Assembly (NCBI GenBank): GCA_037974965.1
Contig: JBBPFI010000001.1
Span: forward strand, 930,001-994,000
DNA from: Dacryopinax spathularia
Taxonomy: Eukaryota > Basidiomycota > Dacrymycetes > Dacrymycetales > Dacrymycetaceae
Length of the DNA stretch: 64,000 nt
Reading direction: 5' to 3'
Positions 34,124 through 45,726 of the stretch are shown one piece after another (position 1 is the stretch's first letter; each line of letters begins with the position of its first letter). The translations under genes were made by a program, and so were the position numbers. The notes under the pieces are model-generated. The model saw only the letters and a program-made list of their open reading frames with translations, had not been told where the DNA came from and made no database searches.

Positions 34124-35939
34124 TCACGAGGTAGGAGGAAGGCGAAGACCAGCAGCACACTCCATCATGTCTGTGAGCAGGTCGAGGCCTTCCACACCTA
34201 AGCAAGGTATCCCATAGCACTCGTAAACAAGACGGAGCATGAAGATGGCCTTCCTCCAGTCACCAGGTGCGCCTCCGTTCGCGCGATAGCCGCTTTGTCT
34301 CGGCAGGGCAACGAATGCGAAAAGACATGACCAATCGATTGGAGTATGGGGCTTCTTCACTGGCGGCGCATGCTCCAGTGCTTTGAATGCGTCTTGGGGC
34401 GTCCATGACTCGAAGTCTTTGAGAGAGGGACCCGAATGCGGCGGACGACCACGTCCTGACTTGTTTGCGTGGGGGTTGGGCACATCGACCAGGTAGCTCA
34501 CCACCTCACCAGCCAAATGAGTCCGCAGATGTTGCAGAAATAGGGCATGGAGAGCTTCAAGAGAGCGCGTGGGATCACCCTCGACCTTGATCTCCTCTTC
34601 GATAGGCACAGGCTGTTTCGCTGATACTGGCGCGTCAGGTGGTTTTTCTATAGCTACTCCAGCGGTCACGGTCTTCGGCACGCTTGTCGTCGGTGACATC
34701 ACTGCTGGTGCCCTTCCCGCAGGCTTGCCAGATCCAACAAAAGCAGCGGCAGGTTTGGGCGGACCGCCCCTCTTTGATGGCTTTCTGCTTTTTGGCGGCA
34801 GGCTCGGGGAGGTAGTTTCGACCTCAGGGGGAAGCGCGCGCTTTCTCTGAATAGGTGACGGCGTGCTAGAGATGCTCCGTTGTCGACTGCGTTTTCGCTC
34901 GGAATTCGTTTGTGCGGCTGCGCCTTGAAGCTGGACATCCGCGGGTTTTTTATTCATGGATCCAAGATCGCGGGCCGCGGCTAGAACATCGGGCGGGGCA
35001 ACAAACTTATAGACGAAGTCCTGTCCGCTTTTGAGGTTGTGGCGGTCCAGCACGGTTACGTCTGGTCGGGGATTAGACGGCGCTCTAGGAGTGAGTGAGT
35101 AGGGAGATTACCATGCGCCTCCGTTTTCAAGCTCAGATTGAGGTCGTTCGTTAGTAGATAGACTTTGTTCGTTGATCTAGCGAAATATTGGCAGCAGTCA
35201 AGGATCAGATCATCGTTGTTCTGGACGTGATCAGCAGCAGTCCTGATTTAGGCGCCGAGAGCTCTTACGGCTTCCGTAATTTTCCAACTGTTTTCACCCA
35301 GAAGCGTCTCGTGATCCTTCTGCAGCCGTACAATTGCGGGCGCTCCGAGTCTTCTTCGTTTGATCTGCGACAGAAGCCAGTGTGTTGCATTGCGAGCGGG
35401 GGTTTGTAGGTGGGCCCGTGCACCCTTTGACTGCGCATCTAGTTCTTGCACGACAATGCCAGGAACAACGAGCTCAAGCCTATGGGTCGCGTTCGCTTTC
35501 AGAAGAACATTGTAGATGCCCTCCAATTGGGGAAGACAGGAGAGCAAGATATTAGTATCAACGATCATCGTCACCACGTCTGACCCTTGTGAATGGGACT
35601 GGAATGGCGGTATCAGAGACCAATATACTTCGGCAATGGAACTGTCGATCTTTTTACCTCATAGTCGATATTCATGGCGTCAGCCCATTCGTCTTCCTCC
35701 TGCGTCTGTGCGTTTCTGTAATGCGACCAGTCTTGCCGCACATCCCGAACATCGTTGACGACGGTGAGCGCCTCGGCGTCCTCCATCTCCCAGTCGCCGA
35801 ATTCATCTTCGCGATCATTCAGGTCTTTGATTTCCCTGACCTCGTCAGTCGGTCCGCAGATCGTTATGATTTTAGCCCTTTTCGATAGATTGATATCCGG
35901 AGGAGGATTTGCGTTCCATAAATCCGCGAAGGTAGGCAT
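34124..35939 (-). CDS. SWT1: PIN-domain endoribonuclease Swt1
   Basis: RNA endonuclease linked to nuclear mRNA quality control at the nuclear pore. The N-terminus is MPTFADLWNANPPPD. The PIN domain starts with MIVDTNILLSCLPQLE (first catalytic Asp), continues through VVPGIVVQELDAQSKG (second acidic pair) and, across introns, NNDDLILDCCQYFA and VYLLTNDLNLSLKTEAH (the last Asp pair). A basic Pro/Ser linker follows, then a helical C-terminal domain (SLEALHALFLQHLRTHLAGE, RKAIFMLRLVYECYGIPCL). Three introns join in frame (about 35598-35657, 35224-35269, 35061-35112). Start 35939 was chosen; the frame is also open upstream to 36047. It shares a 146-bp promoter with the NIPA gene. Confidence 0.85.
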
Positions 35940-36085
35940 GTGAGATGGTTCGGGTACAAGACGCGGTTTATGGCGACGGTGGCGTAAGGGACGGTTTGTG
36001 TACCGTACTTCCGCACCGCGGAATGCCGGGGTAACGTGCCGGTGCACCGACCCATCGTCTCTCCTCGCTCTCTGATGTTGCCTCG
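35940..36085. promoter_or_regulatory. Divergent promoter of SWT1 and the NIPA transporter
   Basis: Only 146 bp separate the two ATGs. If SWT1 starts at 36047 instead, the gap falls to 38 bp, which makes 35939 the likelier start. Confidence 0.5.
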
Positions 36086-37824
36086 ATGCCGTTCGCCGGT
36101 CAGTCTGACACGCAACCCGACGCCGACCGAGCGATCTCTTGGATTGGCATAGGAGTCGCTATCGCCGGCAACGTGGTCATAAGCCTTGCGCTCAACTTGC
36201 AGAAGCTCGCTCATCATCGTCTAAACGGCGCATCCGGAGCTGAGGGAGAGAGCACGGAATATGGCAACGGCGATGGACAACATGACGGAGAGGAGGAACC
36301 GGTGGCACCAGACGATGTTGGAAGGCGCCTGTTCCCCGTCATGCCTTCAAGCGAGGATCAGACAACTCCTCTCGGCACCCCGAAGGCCCCGAAGATTATA
36401 GTCGGTCCAGGAAGCCCCCTCAACGGGCGTGGTGCCGCCAGGGTCTATTATAGGCCAGAACATCGGAATTCGCCGTCTTCTCGTCTCCTTAGAGATGGAA
36501 GCCCTTCCATACGGCGATATGGCGGCGCTGGCCCTCCATCTATCGCTGAGGGGGAAGAAGGGGAGGAGGAGGAGCAAAATGAGAACGGAAGGGAGAATGG
36601 AAGCGATCAACACTACTTGCGGAGCAAACTATGGTGGGCCGGTTTCCTCCTGATGAGCCTGGGGGAAACCGGCAACTTCTTGTCATATGCCTACGCTCCC
36701 GCTTCGATTGTTGCTCCCTTGGGCACGGTGCGTTCCTCCCCGCTTCTTGTTTTAGTCGAACTCATTCCGCTCCAGGTTGCTCTGATTGCGAACTGTCTCT
36801 TTGCACCTCTCCTTCTGCATGAAAGGCTGCGCAAGTTGGAGCTCTTCGGTGTTCTGCTCGCCATCCTGGGTGCGGTGACCGTAGTGGCTTCGAGCGAATC
36901 GAAGGACATTCGAGTATGTAGACGCCAGGCGTTGCGACGTGAAGACTAACTATGGTGCAGTTCACGCCCGATGGTCTAATTCGCGCCATTTTACAGCCTG
37001 GATTCATCGCTTTCACCGTTATCTACATTGTTTCAGGAATCGGCTTGGCCTATCTATCGAACAAAGACATTGGAAAGCGACATGTGTTAGTGGACGTTGG
37101 TTTATGCGCATTGTTTGGTGAGCATACCCACCTCTTCTGCGATCCAGTGACTCAAATCTGTTCTAGGAGGGTTCACAGTTCTATCAACAAAAGGAGTGAG
37201 CTCCATGCTTACATACAAGGGCTTCCCAATTTTCACGGAATGGATCACATACCCGTTCCTCCTCGTTCTAGCTGGTACCGCAATCGGCCAGATCAAATAC
37301 CTCAATCGTGCCTTGCAGAAGTTCGACAGTAAGGTTCGTAAGGCTACCCTATTCCCTGTACTTACCCTCTAACACCCGACCAGGTTGTCGTGCCCACGCA
37401 GTTCGTTTTCTTCAACCTCTCGGCTATCGTCGGCTCTGCGATTCTTTACCGCGACTTCGAGGATATGGAACTGCATCGCTTCATCACTTTCCTCTATGGC
37501 TGTGCAACAACCTTCCTCGGCGTGTTCTGCCTGACTTACCGTCCAAAAGTCATCTTAGAAGACGATCAGCCCAAGACACAACCGGCGCCTTTGGATACAC
37601 CGCTTATACCGGTTGCCGACCCTGTTGTCTTGCGAGCCAGGACTTCTTCTGCTAGTCTCGGGCTTGCTCCCGGAAAGTACTTACTCATCGCTACCGACAG
37701 CGGTGCCGTCGGTGCTGCCGCTATCCCCATTGGGGGAACCAGGTCTCGTGCTATGAGTGCGTCGGGCATGTCTGGGAGCGAAGGAACAACAAGAGGGTTA
37801 TGGAAGCCATTATCTGCCGTATAG
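36086..37824 (+). CDS. NIPA-family magnesium transporter
   Basis: Membrane protein of the NIPA/DMT superfamily, whose members move Mg2+ across plasma or endosome membranes. The first span is WIGIGVAIAGNVVISLALNL followed by QKLAHH, the family signature. A disordered acidic loop (about 36230-36610) is inserted before KLWWAGFLLMSLGETGNFLS and APASIVAPLGT. After the intron at about 36727-36776 come VALIANCLFAPLLLHERL, LELFGVLLAILGAVTVV, the later spans, and YLNRALQKFD with FVFFNLSAIVGSAILYRDFE. Four introns are needed. The C-terminal tail is Ser/Gly-rich. Nine membrane spans are expected and the core looks complete. Length about 480 residues. Its 3' end converges on the MFS gene with 101 bp between stops. 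Confidence 0.88.
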
Positions 37825-37925
37825 ATATAACAGGGCGGCAGTACTGGGCTGTGTAGTTCTTCTGTATCAGTAGGTGGATTTCAACATAGTACCAGACTAC
37901 AGTAATTCATCTTTAAACACGGTCC

Positions 37926-39830
37926 CTAGTCAGTTTTGGGTTTTACCGCAATGCTCTGCATTGCTGAGGAAAGAAGAAGCATGGCCAGGGCGGAAGCGCC
38001 ATACGTGAGAGACGGGCCGACTGTCCAGTACGCGGCACAAGCTACATCAAGACAATTAGTGTCTGCCTGGTGGACTAAAGCTGCAACTCACCGAGCAACG
38101 GACCGATAGCACGGCCGAGTTGCCCGGCCGACCGGAATTCTCCCAGCGCTCTTCCCTTTAGCAGCCGTGGATCGGTGGAAAGGGCGGAGGTTGGGGTTTC
38201 GGAGGGTTCATCGCATTGCAGCGAGGCAAGCGCCGTAAGAGCATTCACCACTGTGGCGGATGTGTACGCCAGGCAGACTGCTGCAGCGTAGATGAGGCGA
38301 GGACCGAATTTGCCCGAGTGTGGGAGGGTAGCCAGGACGGCAAAGCTGACGATGCAGCTCTGCACACCACGACGAGCCATGACGCCCTCCCCTGTCTTGC
38401 GAATAGACCGTCGGACATAGCCGCCTTGAAGCACGGCGCTGAGAATGCCGATAAATGCCAACATCTTTCCGTTTTGGGAATTGTTCCAGTCGAATAGGTC
38501 GAACGTTAGGAAAGTGAGGGTAAACTCAACGCCTGGCCTGCTACGTCATGAGGCTGCCTTAATCAAGTGTACAAGTGCATACCCGAGAATATGCTGAGAA
38601 ATGCGAAGTGAATGCGGCGCAGAACGCTGAGCAGCCTCAATCGCTGCTGTACGCTTGCTTCCGGCACTACGGTGGTCGGTGCATGTACGAACCCAGTGTC
38701 TTCGTCGACCTCCGCACCCTATCACCTGTACAGTTCACTAAGCAATGAAAACGCTGAGTCACTTACAGAACCAACGGGGTCCTTCTTGCTGGAGGCAGCG
38801 GTATTGGGTACGACGTAGCCACGCGTCTCAGGCAAGAAGAAGATCAAGAAGACGGTTTCGATCGTCAGCAGGACGATAGTTAATGCTGCTGGCGTAGCGT
38901 AGATGTTCAAGTGCGCATGCTTGAAAGGTCCGATCGTCAATGGGAATGGTCTTTGGGCGAAATAGGCGCCGATAACCGGACCGGTCGAGAAGCACACCGC
39001 AAATGCCAATCCGACCAGAGCCAGCGCCTTCGCTCGGGTTGCTGGCTCGGTTACATCAGAAAGTATGGCACTGCTCAGCTCAGTCAGTGCTGGGAGACAA
39101 AACATGCAACTGAAGGTCTGACATCGACAACTGTACATTGCCCTCGCTGAAGCCGCCAATGGCGCGCGCCAGAAGGAAGGACATCTAGCATCGGTCAGTT
39201 GGATCGTCCAACTCAACTCATCAACCGCACAAATGAGGTGGATTGCAACCTAAACGGTCATCAGCGAATGTAGGTGAACCGAAGATGGACTTTCCTACCA
39301 AACAATCGCGGAAAGGATATTACCGATCATGGAGATCAGCAATATTGGCTTACGTCCATAGGCGTCTTATCAAATCTGATTAGATCGAGGGTCCACGCCC
39401 TACGTGGACTTCAGCTAACACACCAGACAAAGATCCAATCCACGGGCTAACGACAAATTGCAAGGCACTGTAAAGTCATCAGACCTGGAGATCGGCACAA
39501 TAGAAATGCGGCCTAACGAGAAAACAGAACCTAGAAAACCGCCCAGCAGGACGACGTCCCATTGCCTGCGTTGATTCAACGCGCTTCCATGCAGCAGGGC
39601 TTGAATTGATCGTATCGAGGTCAGGATCCTATGTAATGGTCCATTCTGGTCGCCAAGCTCCCTTAGGGTGTACCACTCAATTATCCGAGGGAAAAGCGGC
39701 AAAGGAATGGTAAAAGCTGTTTACAGGTGCTTGAGTGGCCCCGGTCCTGACCTGGGCGGAAAAACATACCTAATAGATCCAATATGAGTGCGACGACGAC
39801 GACTGTTTTGACATTGGCGATGGAGGGCAT
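37926..39830 (-). CDS. MFS transporter, tetracycline-resistance/MFSD10 type
   Basis: Major-facilitator transporter of the DHA1-like, TetA/MFSD10 group. It starts MPSIANVKTVVVVALILDLL, a first span built from exons 1-2. Motif A is present in altered form as SDAYGRKPILLISMIG. The middle part shows IAILSDVTEPATRAKALALV and GLAFAVCFSTGPVIGAYFAQ, with LTIVLLTIETVFLIFFLPET as span 6. A loop of about 60 residues (split by introns) leads into the second half: FTLTFLTFDLFDWNNSQNGK, MLAFIGILSAVLQGGYVRR, and the last spans ending SSAMQSIAVKPKTD. About ten introns are needed, one of the most fragmented genes here. Substrate is unknown; relatives export organic anions or drugs. No membrane span looks missing. 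Confidence 0.82.
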
Positions 39831-40123
39831 TTTACTTAGAACTGTTACTGTGCGCAGAGGTAGAGCGTGCAAGGAGCTGCAGTCTCTTATGTTGAAATCC
39901 GAACGGAAGGTGTGCTGCGCGTTCAGATGGCAACCAGCAAGGCTGTACGCGCGACGCGTGATGCGATCCCCTGCAACGTCAAGCTCTCGCCGGTCCTTCT
40001 GACAGCACGCTGGCCGCAGCACATCTATTGAGCAAGAAAACAGGCTGAAATTGCATTGTATGTAATAGTACAGGATTGCAGTGCGAATCAATGTAAACTG
40101 GAATCTGAGTTGAAATGGTATGT

Positions 40124-42630
40124 TCAAGGTGATGCTCGTGCCTTCTTCAATGGGGGTTCCACGTCCTCGATTTTGACGCGCACACCGGAGCTATTCTCCT
40201 CCTCCTCCTCATCTTCTGCTTTCCGCTTAGCACCAGCTGTCGGAGTCTGACCATTCGTCTCGTTCTTAGCTGTGCCATTTGGCGGCTGAGGTGTAATAGA
40301 GGCGCGTTCCGGTGTGACCGCTCGGCTGCCTTTCGTCTCCGCTTTCAAGCGGTTCGCGATGCTTGCAGACAGGGCATCGGCATGGCAAGTTGCATGATAT
40401 ATCTGTCCTTCCTTCAGCCAACGCGGCGGATGGCACGATGAAAGGACACCCACTGTGGACTTGTGTTCCACCGCATTCCGCCACACCCATTCCTCCTCGT
40501 CCTCCAAGAATTCTGTCTTTAGCTGCTCCTTGCAAATGGGGCAGAACCTGGGCTTGGTATCCTCTCCAGGGGGTATTACTACGAATGAGCGTTCAAGCTC
40601 CTTTCTCTTCTTCGCCATAGCCTCTCCCGACCGCGCAACCTTATGCTCGTGGAGTCGATCTCCCGTGTCTATCGTGCTATCGTGCACCCAGTCCTGAAGT
40701 ATTCGTCAGTATCAATCTCCTCGGCTCCGAAGGTCTTACTCACGTCTGCGTCAATGAACCAACTTCGACTATAGCCTCTTCCGATGTTCTGGCTGGCTCG
40801 GTTGTTGGCCCTGAAATGCTGATCAAGGTGGTCCTGGTAAGCTCTCTTTCCCTTCGCATTGTCGTGGAACCGAAGACCACACTGCTTGCATTGTGTAGTT
40901 TGTCTATCGTACAACAAGGAAATGACTTCTGGCCTCTCTCTGTATGACGGTTAACAATGTTACGATATATCTAGCAAAGTCAGGTACGCACTTCATAAGG
41001 TCGGCACTCGTGAGCTTGATGTCGATAGCCAATATCCGCCTCTCATAGTCCAGCGTCTCCTCCATGTCATTGTCTGCGGGAGCTGTCGGATCACTCTTAT
41101 CAGCGGACTGAGCTGCAGCAACGGCATTCGCGGTTGCAGATGCTGTAGATGGGACAATGCCGGCAGCAACGAGGGACTTAAACAAGGAATTTATGTCAGG
41201 AACGGCGGCAGGAGGAGGGGCGGAGGTGTTTTGGGCAGGTGCAGGTGCGGCCAAATTAGCCAAGCTAGCCAAATGAGCGGAGAAGTCGGGAGGGAGGACG
41301 GGGGCGGGAGGGGCAACAGCTGGCGGCGGCTGGAAGAAAGCCGGTGGCTGCGGAGTAGGATAGGATGCTGGAACAGGTGGATGTAAAGGAGCAGGAGGCG
41401 GGGCAACAGGGGCAGCGGGTGCAGGAATACTCTTAGCAAGTGCTCTGACACTCGTGAGGATATCGGCAAGTTCATTAGAGGTAACTCCAGAAGCTTGAAC
41501 CATGTTACGGAGCTAATCGCAAGCCATCAGTACACAGGTCACAGGAGGAGAGCGAGTAACTTACTTGGAAAAGCGCATCAAGCTGAGCTCGAGACTCCCG
41601 ATCGTACGGGTTCTCCTGGAGCGCCTTCTCCTTCAATGCTATGAGGACTTCCAACTCAGTCAGGACTTGAGACTGCGTCGGATAAGACGGTCCACCACGG
41701 CGACGACCCCAGCGCTTTGCGGTATGTCGGTCACTCTTCGTTCGTGTCGAAAGGAGACGGGTGTGACTCACGTTATTGTTGTCCGCTTCCGGCCATACTT
41801 CTCTTTCGATAGCTGTCTGGACCTGTTCCCCGAAGAGAGAGGTCTGCCGAGGACCGCCATTCCGCCAAGTCACAAGCATCTCGCAGAGCTTCTGCCGAGT
41901 CTGAGGATCGACCACCCGGACAGACTGCAAGAAAAGGTCCTTGACGACAGGTGCGAATAAGGGTACATACGCATGACAGTTCTTGGTTATGCTGTCCAGT
42001 AGATAGAAAGCCGGCAGTTTCACCGGAGTGGGTGCCTACAATCAAGGTCGCGTCAGCAATCGTTCGATACCTTACAGGCGCCCAAGGCCTGGGACCGGAA
42101 AGTAAAGACATAAGGCAAGCCAGTACAGTCGCGCAGGCAACGGTGCGCTATGCATGAGTTGCATCTCGACCAGACCGAACCTTGCACAAGCAGGCGTCTG
42201 TTGCCAGCGAGGCGATGCAGTACGCTACACCGCTAGCTACACGTCGTATGACTAAGCTACACTACTCAAAGCTACCAAGTCATGCTCGCCTCAGGTTGTA
42301 TCGAGCTCCGCCCCAAAGGATGGATGAGAGATAGAACAAGTAAGTACTCACGTTTCGGATATACTCTGCTATGCAATCCACCACTACTCTGCCCATGCGC
42401 GCAAGGTTTTCAATCGCCAGTTGAGTGAGGTACTGGATCACCGGCCTAGAGTTCTGGACCAGCTGCCGCAGCTGCTCACGGTAGAACGCGTGAAATGCAC
42501 CAGGATCATACGCGTTATATTGCGCATAATACGGAGCAGCTTGTTGAGGCACAAATCCTGGGGCCGGATACTGCGGCTGAGTGTAGCCAGGCTGACCATA
42601 TGAGGGTTGCTGGTACATCGCAGATAGCAT
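40124..42630 (-). CDS. PCF11: Pre-mRNA cleavage factor IA subunit Pcf11
   Basis: Couples 3'-end cleavage and transcription termination by binding the Pol II CTD. It starts MLSAMYQQPSYGQPGYTQ, an atypical Pro/Gln/Tyr-rich lead. The CTD-interaction domain follows: FYREQLRQLVQNSRPVIQYL and ENLARMGRVVVDCIAEYIRN, then, after a 316-nt intron (about 42037-42352), KLPAFYLLDSITKNCHAYVP and RQKLCEMLVTWRNGG. Then come a helical region, a long Pro/Ala linker, the first zinc finger (CKQCGLRFHDNAKGKRAYQD), the Clp1-binding-like DWVHD segment and the second zinc finger (RFCPICKEQLKTEF with the late CHADAL). The tail is acidic, then basic (KRKAEDEEEEE, PPLKKARASP). Length about 640 residues, similar to fungal homologues. 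Confidence 0.87.
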
Positions 42631-43178
42631 CTGCTGTCGCACGACCGAGTTCTTCTTATGGACTGTAACGCTCAGGTGGATGAGCTTCTTGCTGGTCCAC
42701 GGATTTCTACGCACTGTCCAGTGTTATCTTACGGACAGTCAAGTACCGACCAGCAATGCAATTCGACAAGGGGAATGGGATGGTGGTTGGGAGCTGAGAG
42801 ACGCGACATCCCTAACCGCCACTGGCGCAGACTCATAGGTCCCGTTACTCAGGGCAGGCCACATGAGTTCTGGAAGCAATTAGACCAAATCTGGTTCCGG
42901 ACCTAAGGGCTCGAGAAAGTCGTCCAAATCGTCGTCCTCAGCGCCAACGCCGGTCTCGACACCAACAATCTCAACGTGAGTATATGTTTTTACATCGTCG
43001 GCGGTCTCCGGTGGGATGCATGAGGAGGTCCGAAGGTGTTGGAGGGGAGGAATGATGCGATTTGGCCTGGATGGATGGATCGGAGGGTGGATGCAGAGAG
43101 GCCGCGATGGATACACCGGAGATGGCCTTGCTGAAGGTGGATTACACAAGATATGCTGACTGCTGCCCTCTTGCACAG
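42631..43178. promoter_or_regulatory. Divergent promoter of PCF11 and RPL9, with RPL9 leader intron
   Basis: The RPL9 ATG (43179) comes directly after TTGCACAG, an ideal acceptor. A donor GTGAGT at about 42977 would give a leader intron of about 200 nt (42977-43178). The leader exon would then lie upstream, near 42900-42976. Confidence 0.5.
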
Positions 43179-43857
43179 ATGCGCGACGTCCTCTCCACCG
43201 AAGAGCTCACCATCCCGGAGGGCGTGACCGTCGAGATCAAGTCCCGGCTCATCACTGTCACTGGTCCTCGAGGTACCCTCAAGAAGAATGTCCGCCATAT
43301 CAACATGGACATCGTGCTCCTCAAGTCGGCTAAGGCAAACCGGGTTCTCCTCCAGGTGTGGCAAGGTGGCAGGAAGCACGTTGCTTGCCTGCGGACGGTG
43401 AAGAGCTTGATTGAGAACATGATCACTGGGGTTACCAAGGTACGCCTAGTTCAGTTTAAGAACACATCCAAAGACTCATACGGTCGCGCAGGGTTTCCTC
43501 TACAAAATGCGTGCCGTCTACGCCCATTTCCCCATCAACACCATCATTGCCGACGACAAGCGTGCTGTTGAGATCCGTAACTTCCTTGGCGAGAAGACTG
43601 TCCGACATGTTGCCATGCTGGAGGGTGTGACAATAGAGGAGTCGAAGGCGCAGAAGGATGAGCTGATCCTGCAGGGCAACGACATTGAGATGGTCTCTCA
43701 ATCAGGTGTGTTTGTTTGGCCATGGATATGTCTGCAAAGTCTCATCCTTTGTGTAGCTGCCTCTATCCAGGGTTCGTGCCGGGTGCGCAACAAGGATATC
43801 CGGAAGTTCCTCGACGGTATCTACGTCTCGGAGAAGACGACTGTCGTTGCGGAGTAG
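43179..43857 (+). CDS. RPL9: 60S ribosomal protein uL6 (L9)
   Basis: Ribosomal protein uL6, near the sarcin-ricin loop and factor-binding site of the large subunit. It starts [20 protein letters not shown] and shows [20 protein letters not shown], then [59 protein letters not shown] and [20 protein letters not shown]. Two introns inside the coding region join in frame (about 43441-43491 and 43706-43758). Stop TAG is at 43855-43857. About 190 residues, the normal length. The start codon sits right at a 3' splice site, so a leader intron is likely. Confidence 0.94.
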
Positions 43858-45726
43858 GGGCTTCTGCGTTAGGGTCTGTGGTCGACTACGTCCATGTGTA
43901 TGTAGCAGAGTCTATGCATACATTATGGTTCATGCAAACGTTTTGGGAATCATTTGGAAAGCCCGGCACGGTGCTGGGAGCCTGCTTTTGGGAAAGGAAT
44001 GAGCGTCCATTCCCCGTCTTCTGGCGCGTTTCCGCCAAATCCTGGCACTCGACTCCGGTCTCCAGGCGGGCATCCATCAAGTCTTCCTAATGTATGGGTG
44101 TACATTGCGGCATGCTATCTGGTTCGGCCGAATTTCACTTTCCGGGGCGCTGATAAAAATCGAACAAGACGTTTCCCAGCAGGCGGTCCCTTACGTCCTG
44201 TGGCGTGTGCGTGTGGCGCTCGTGGGGCAACTCGTGTTTCACCGCAATGCTCACTTTCTTCAGTGGCAAACTCGTCTGCTTACGTGCAGCTCCGGAAAGA
44301 GGAGCCACGAAGTGCTGGAAGGAGTGAGCCACCCGCCTCCGGTTGCCCTCGCGGAAGCGAGCAGTTCTTTTGCCAGACGAAGCTGTTTTCTAGGGTCAAG
44401 GCAACTGCCGAACGCAGCATTTCCCCTTTCCAGACGTCATGCGCGACCGCGTCCTTGAAAGGACTATTTTTCGACCGTCACAGTACTCTGCCGTTAGCGG
44501 AAAACCGAACCCGAGGGACGAGGCCGGGGCTCCCTGAGCTGGAAAGGGACCGAACAGGTGAGCCGTCCGCCCGCCTAGGCCGAAAAGTGAGGCGAGCGCT
44601 CAGGTACCTGACGGCGATGATGCTCGCTTATATACTGATGGGCGAAGTGGCGTTTGAAGGCCTTTCTAGTCGCCAGTTGTACGTACAAAGCTGCAACAAA
44701 GCCCCAGTGGTCAGCGCTGACTGTGTAAGGGTCCAATAACGCTGATAAGGCTTCTGATGATCACATTCTGATTTGGGTAATGGCAAGGGACGAGGAGTCC
44801 GCAGTGATCGTAAGGAGTTGTGCCAAATCCCGTCGGAAATGGGCGGGGAAAGAAGGGACTATAACAACCAGAATAGAGCTGGAATATATGCGCATACATC
44901 GCTCTAGGCTTGCTGGCATGAGATGCACCCCATTCCTCCGGACATGTATACTCAAGTCCGAGACATGACATCACGGGTGTGTGTGTTGCTTCTTGGAATC
45001 GAACGGAGGCATAAGGGATACGTCAGTGACCTCATTCGAGCTCAGCCACAGGAGGGACGCATGCAACGAAACCCCTCCCAATTCTTGGTCCCACAACGCG
45101 TGGGACTCGTCTGTGCGCGCGTTCCCCGTCCCTTCGGTCTCGCTCGCTCGCTCTCTCGCCCTCAGTGGGAAACACACAGCGTCAGGTCCCCCAAAGTCAC
45201 CTCCTCTCTCTCCATCACACGCCGTGTAAACGACCCACAACCTAGTCTTTAATCTCTCGACGCGGTCATCCCCCCTCCTCTCTCTCCGTCCTCTACCTTC
45301 GCCCTCACCGTCGACAGTTTGCTCTCCGGCTCTACGCACTGAGCCCACCACCGTCTGGTCGCGATTAGCAAGGGAACGCACCATCGGCGACGCTCCACCA
45401 GCTCGGGCAGGCGACCAACTTCTTTATCCACTTTTGGGTTGCAACCTGCTTCTCCGGACGGGAACGCCGAGCGAGAATCGACCCAAATTTGACTGTGCTT
45501 GGTCCATTTAACCTACCTCACCCCGCAAACCTACACTCACACGTCGTGATTGTCTCGTGTGCCCTTACCCTAACCGCACCGCATCACATCATCGGTCCCC
45601 TTCCCCCCTTTCCTCCTCCTTCCTCCTCTCTCCCCTTCGTCATCCCCCCCGGTTGTAGGGCTCAGCACAGTCTGCATTCTTCCACCATCGCACGGTGATA
45701 TACCTCGCGACAACCTCACACGAGAA
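43858..45726. other. 1.87-kb stretch without a recognisable gene
   Basis: Lies between RPL9 and the RCK2 kinase. The block 44090-44600 is GC-rich with several small inverted repeats (for example CTCGCGGAAGCGAG at about 44349). A long plus-strand frame (43954-44739) has no known motif. The part at 45590-45660 is a CT-rich tract just before the kinase start. I tested by eye for RNase P/MRP, SRP, U-snRNA and tRNA signatures and found none. Confidence 0.4.
45596..45655 (+). promoter_or_regulatory. CT-rich core promoter tract of RCK2
   Basis: A run of C and T about 60 nt long ends about 70 bp upstream of the kinase ATG at 45727. Such pyrimidine tracts often precede fungal transcription starts. 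Confidence 0.4.

Noticed and set aside
45560-45575. TTACCCTAACC, similar to a telomere repeat or telomerase RNA template
   Set aside because: Only a single partial unit with a mismatch, in the CT-rich leader of RCK2. No repeat array or telomerase RNA structure surrounds it.
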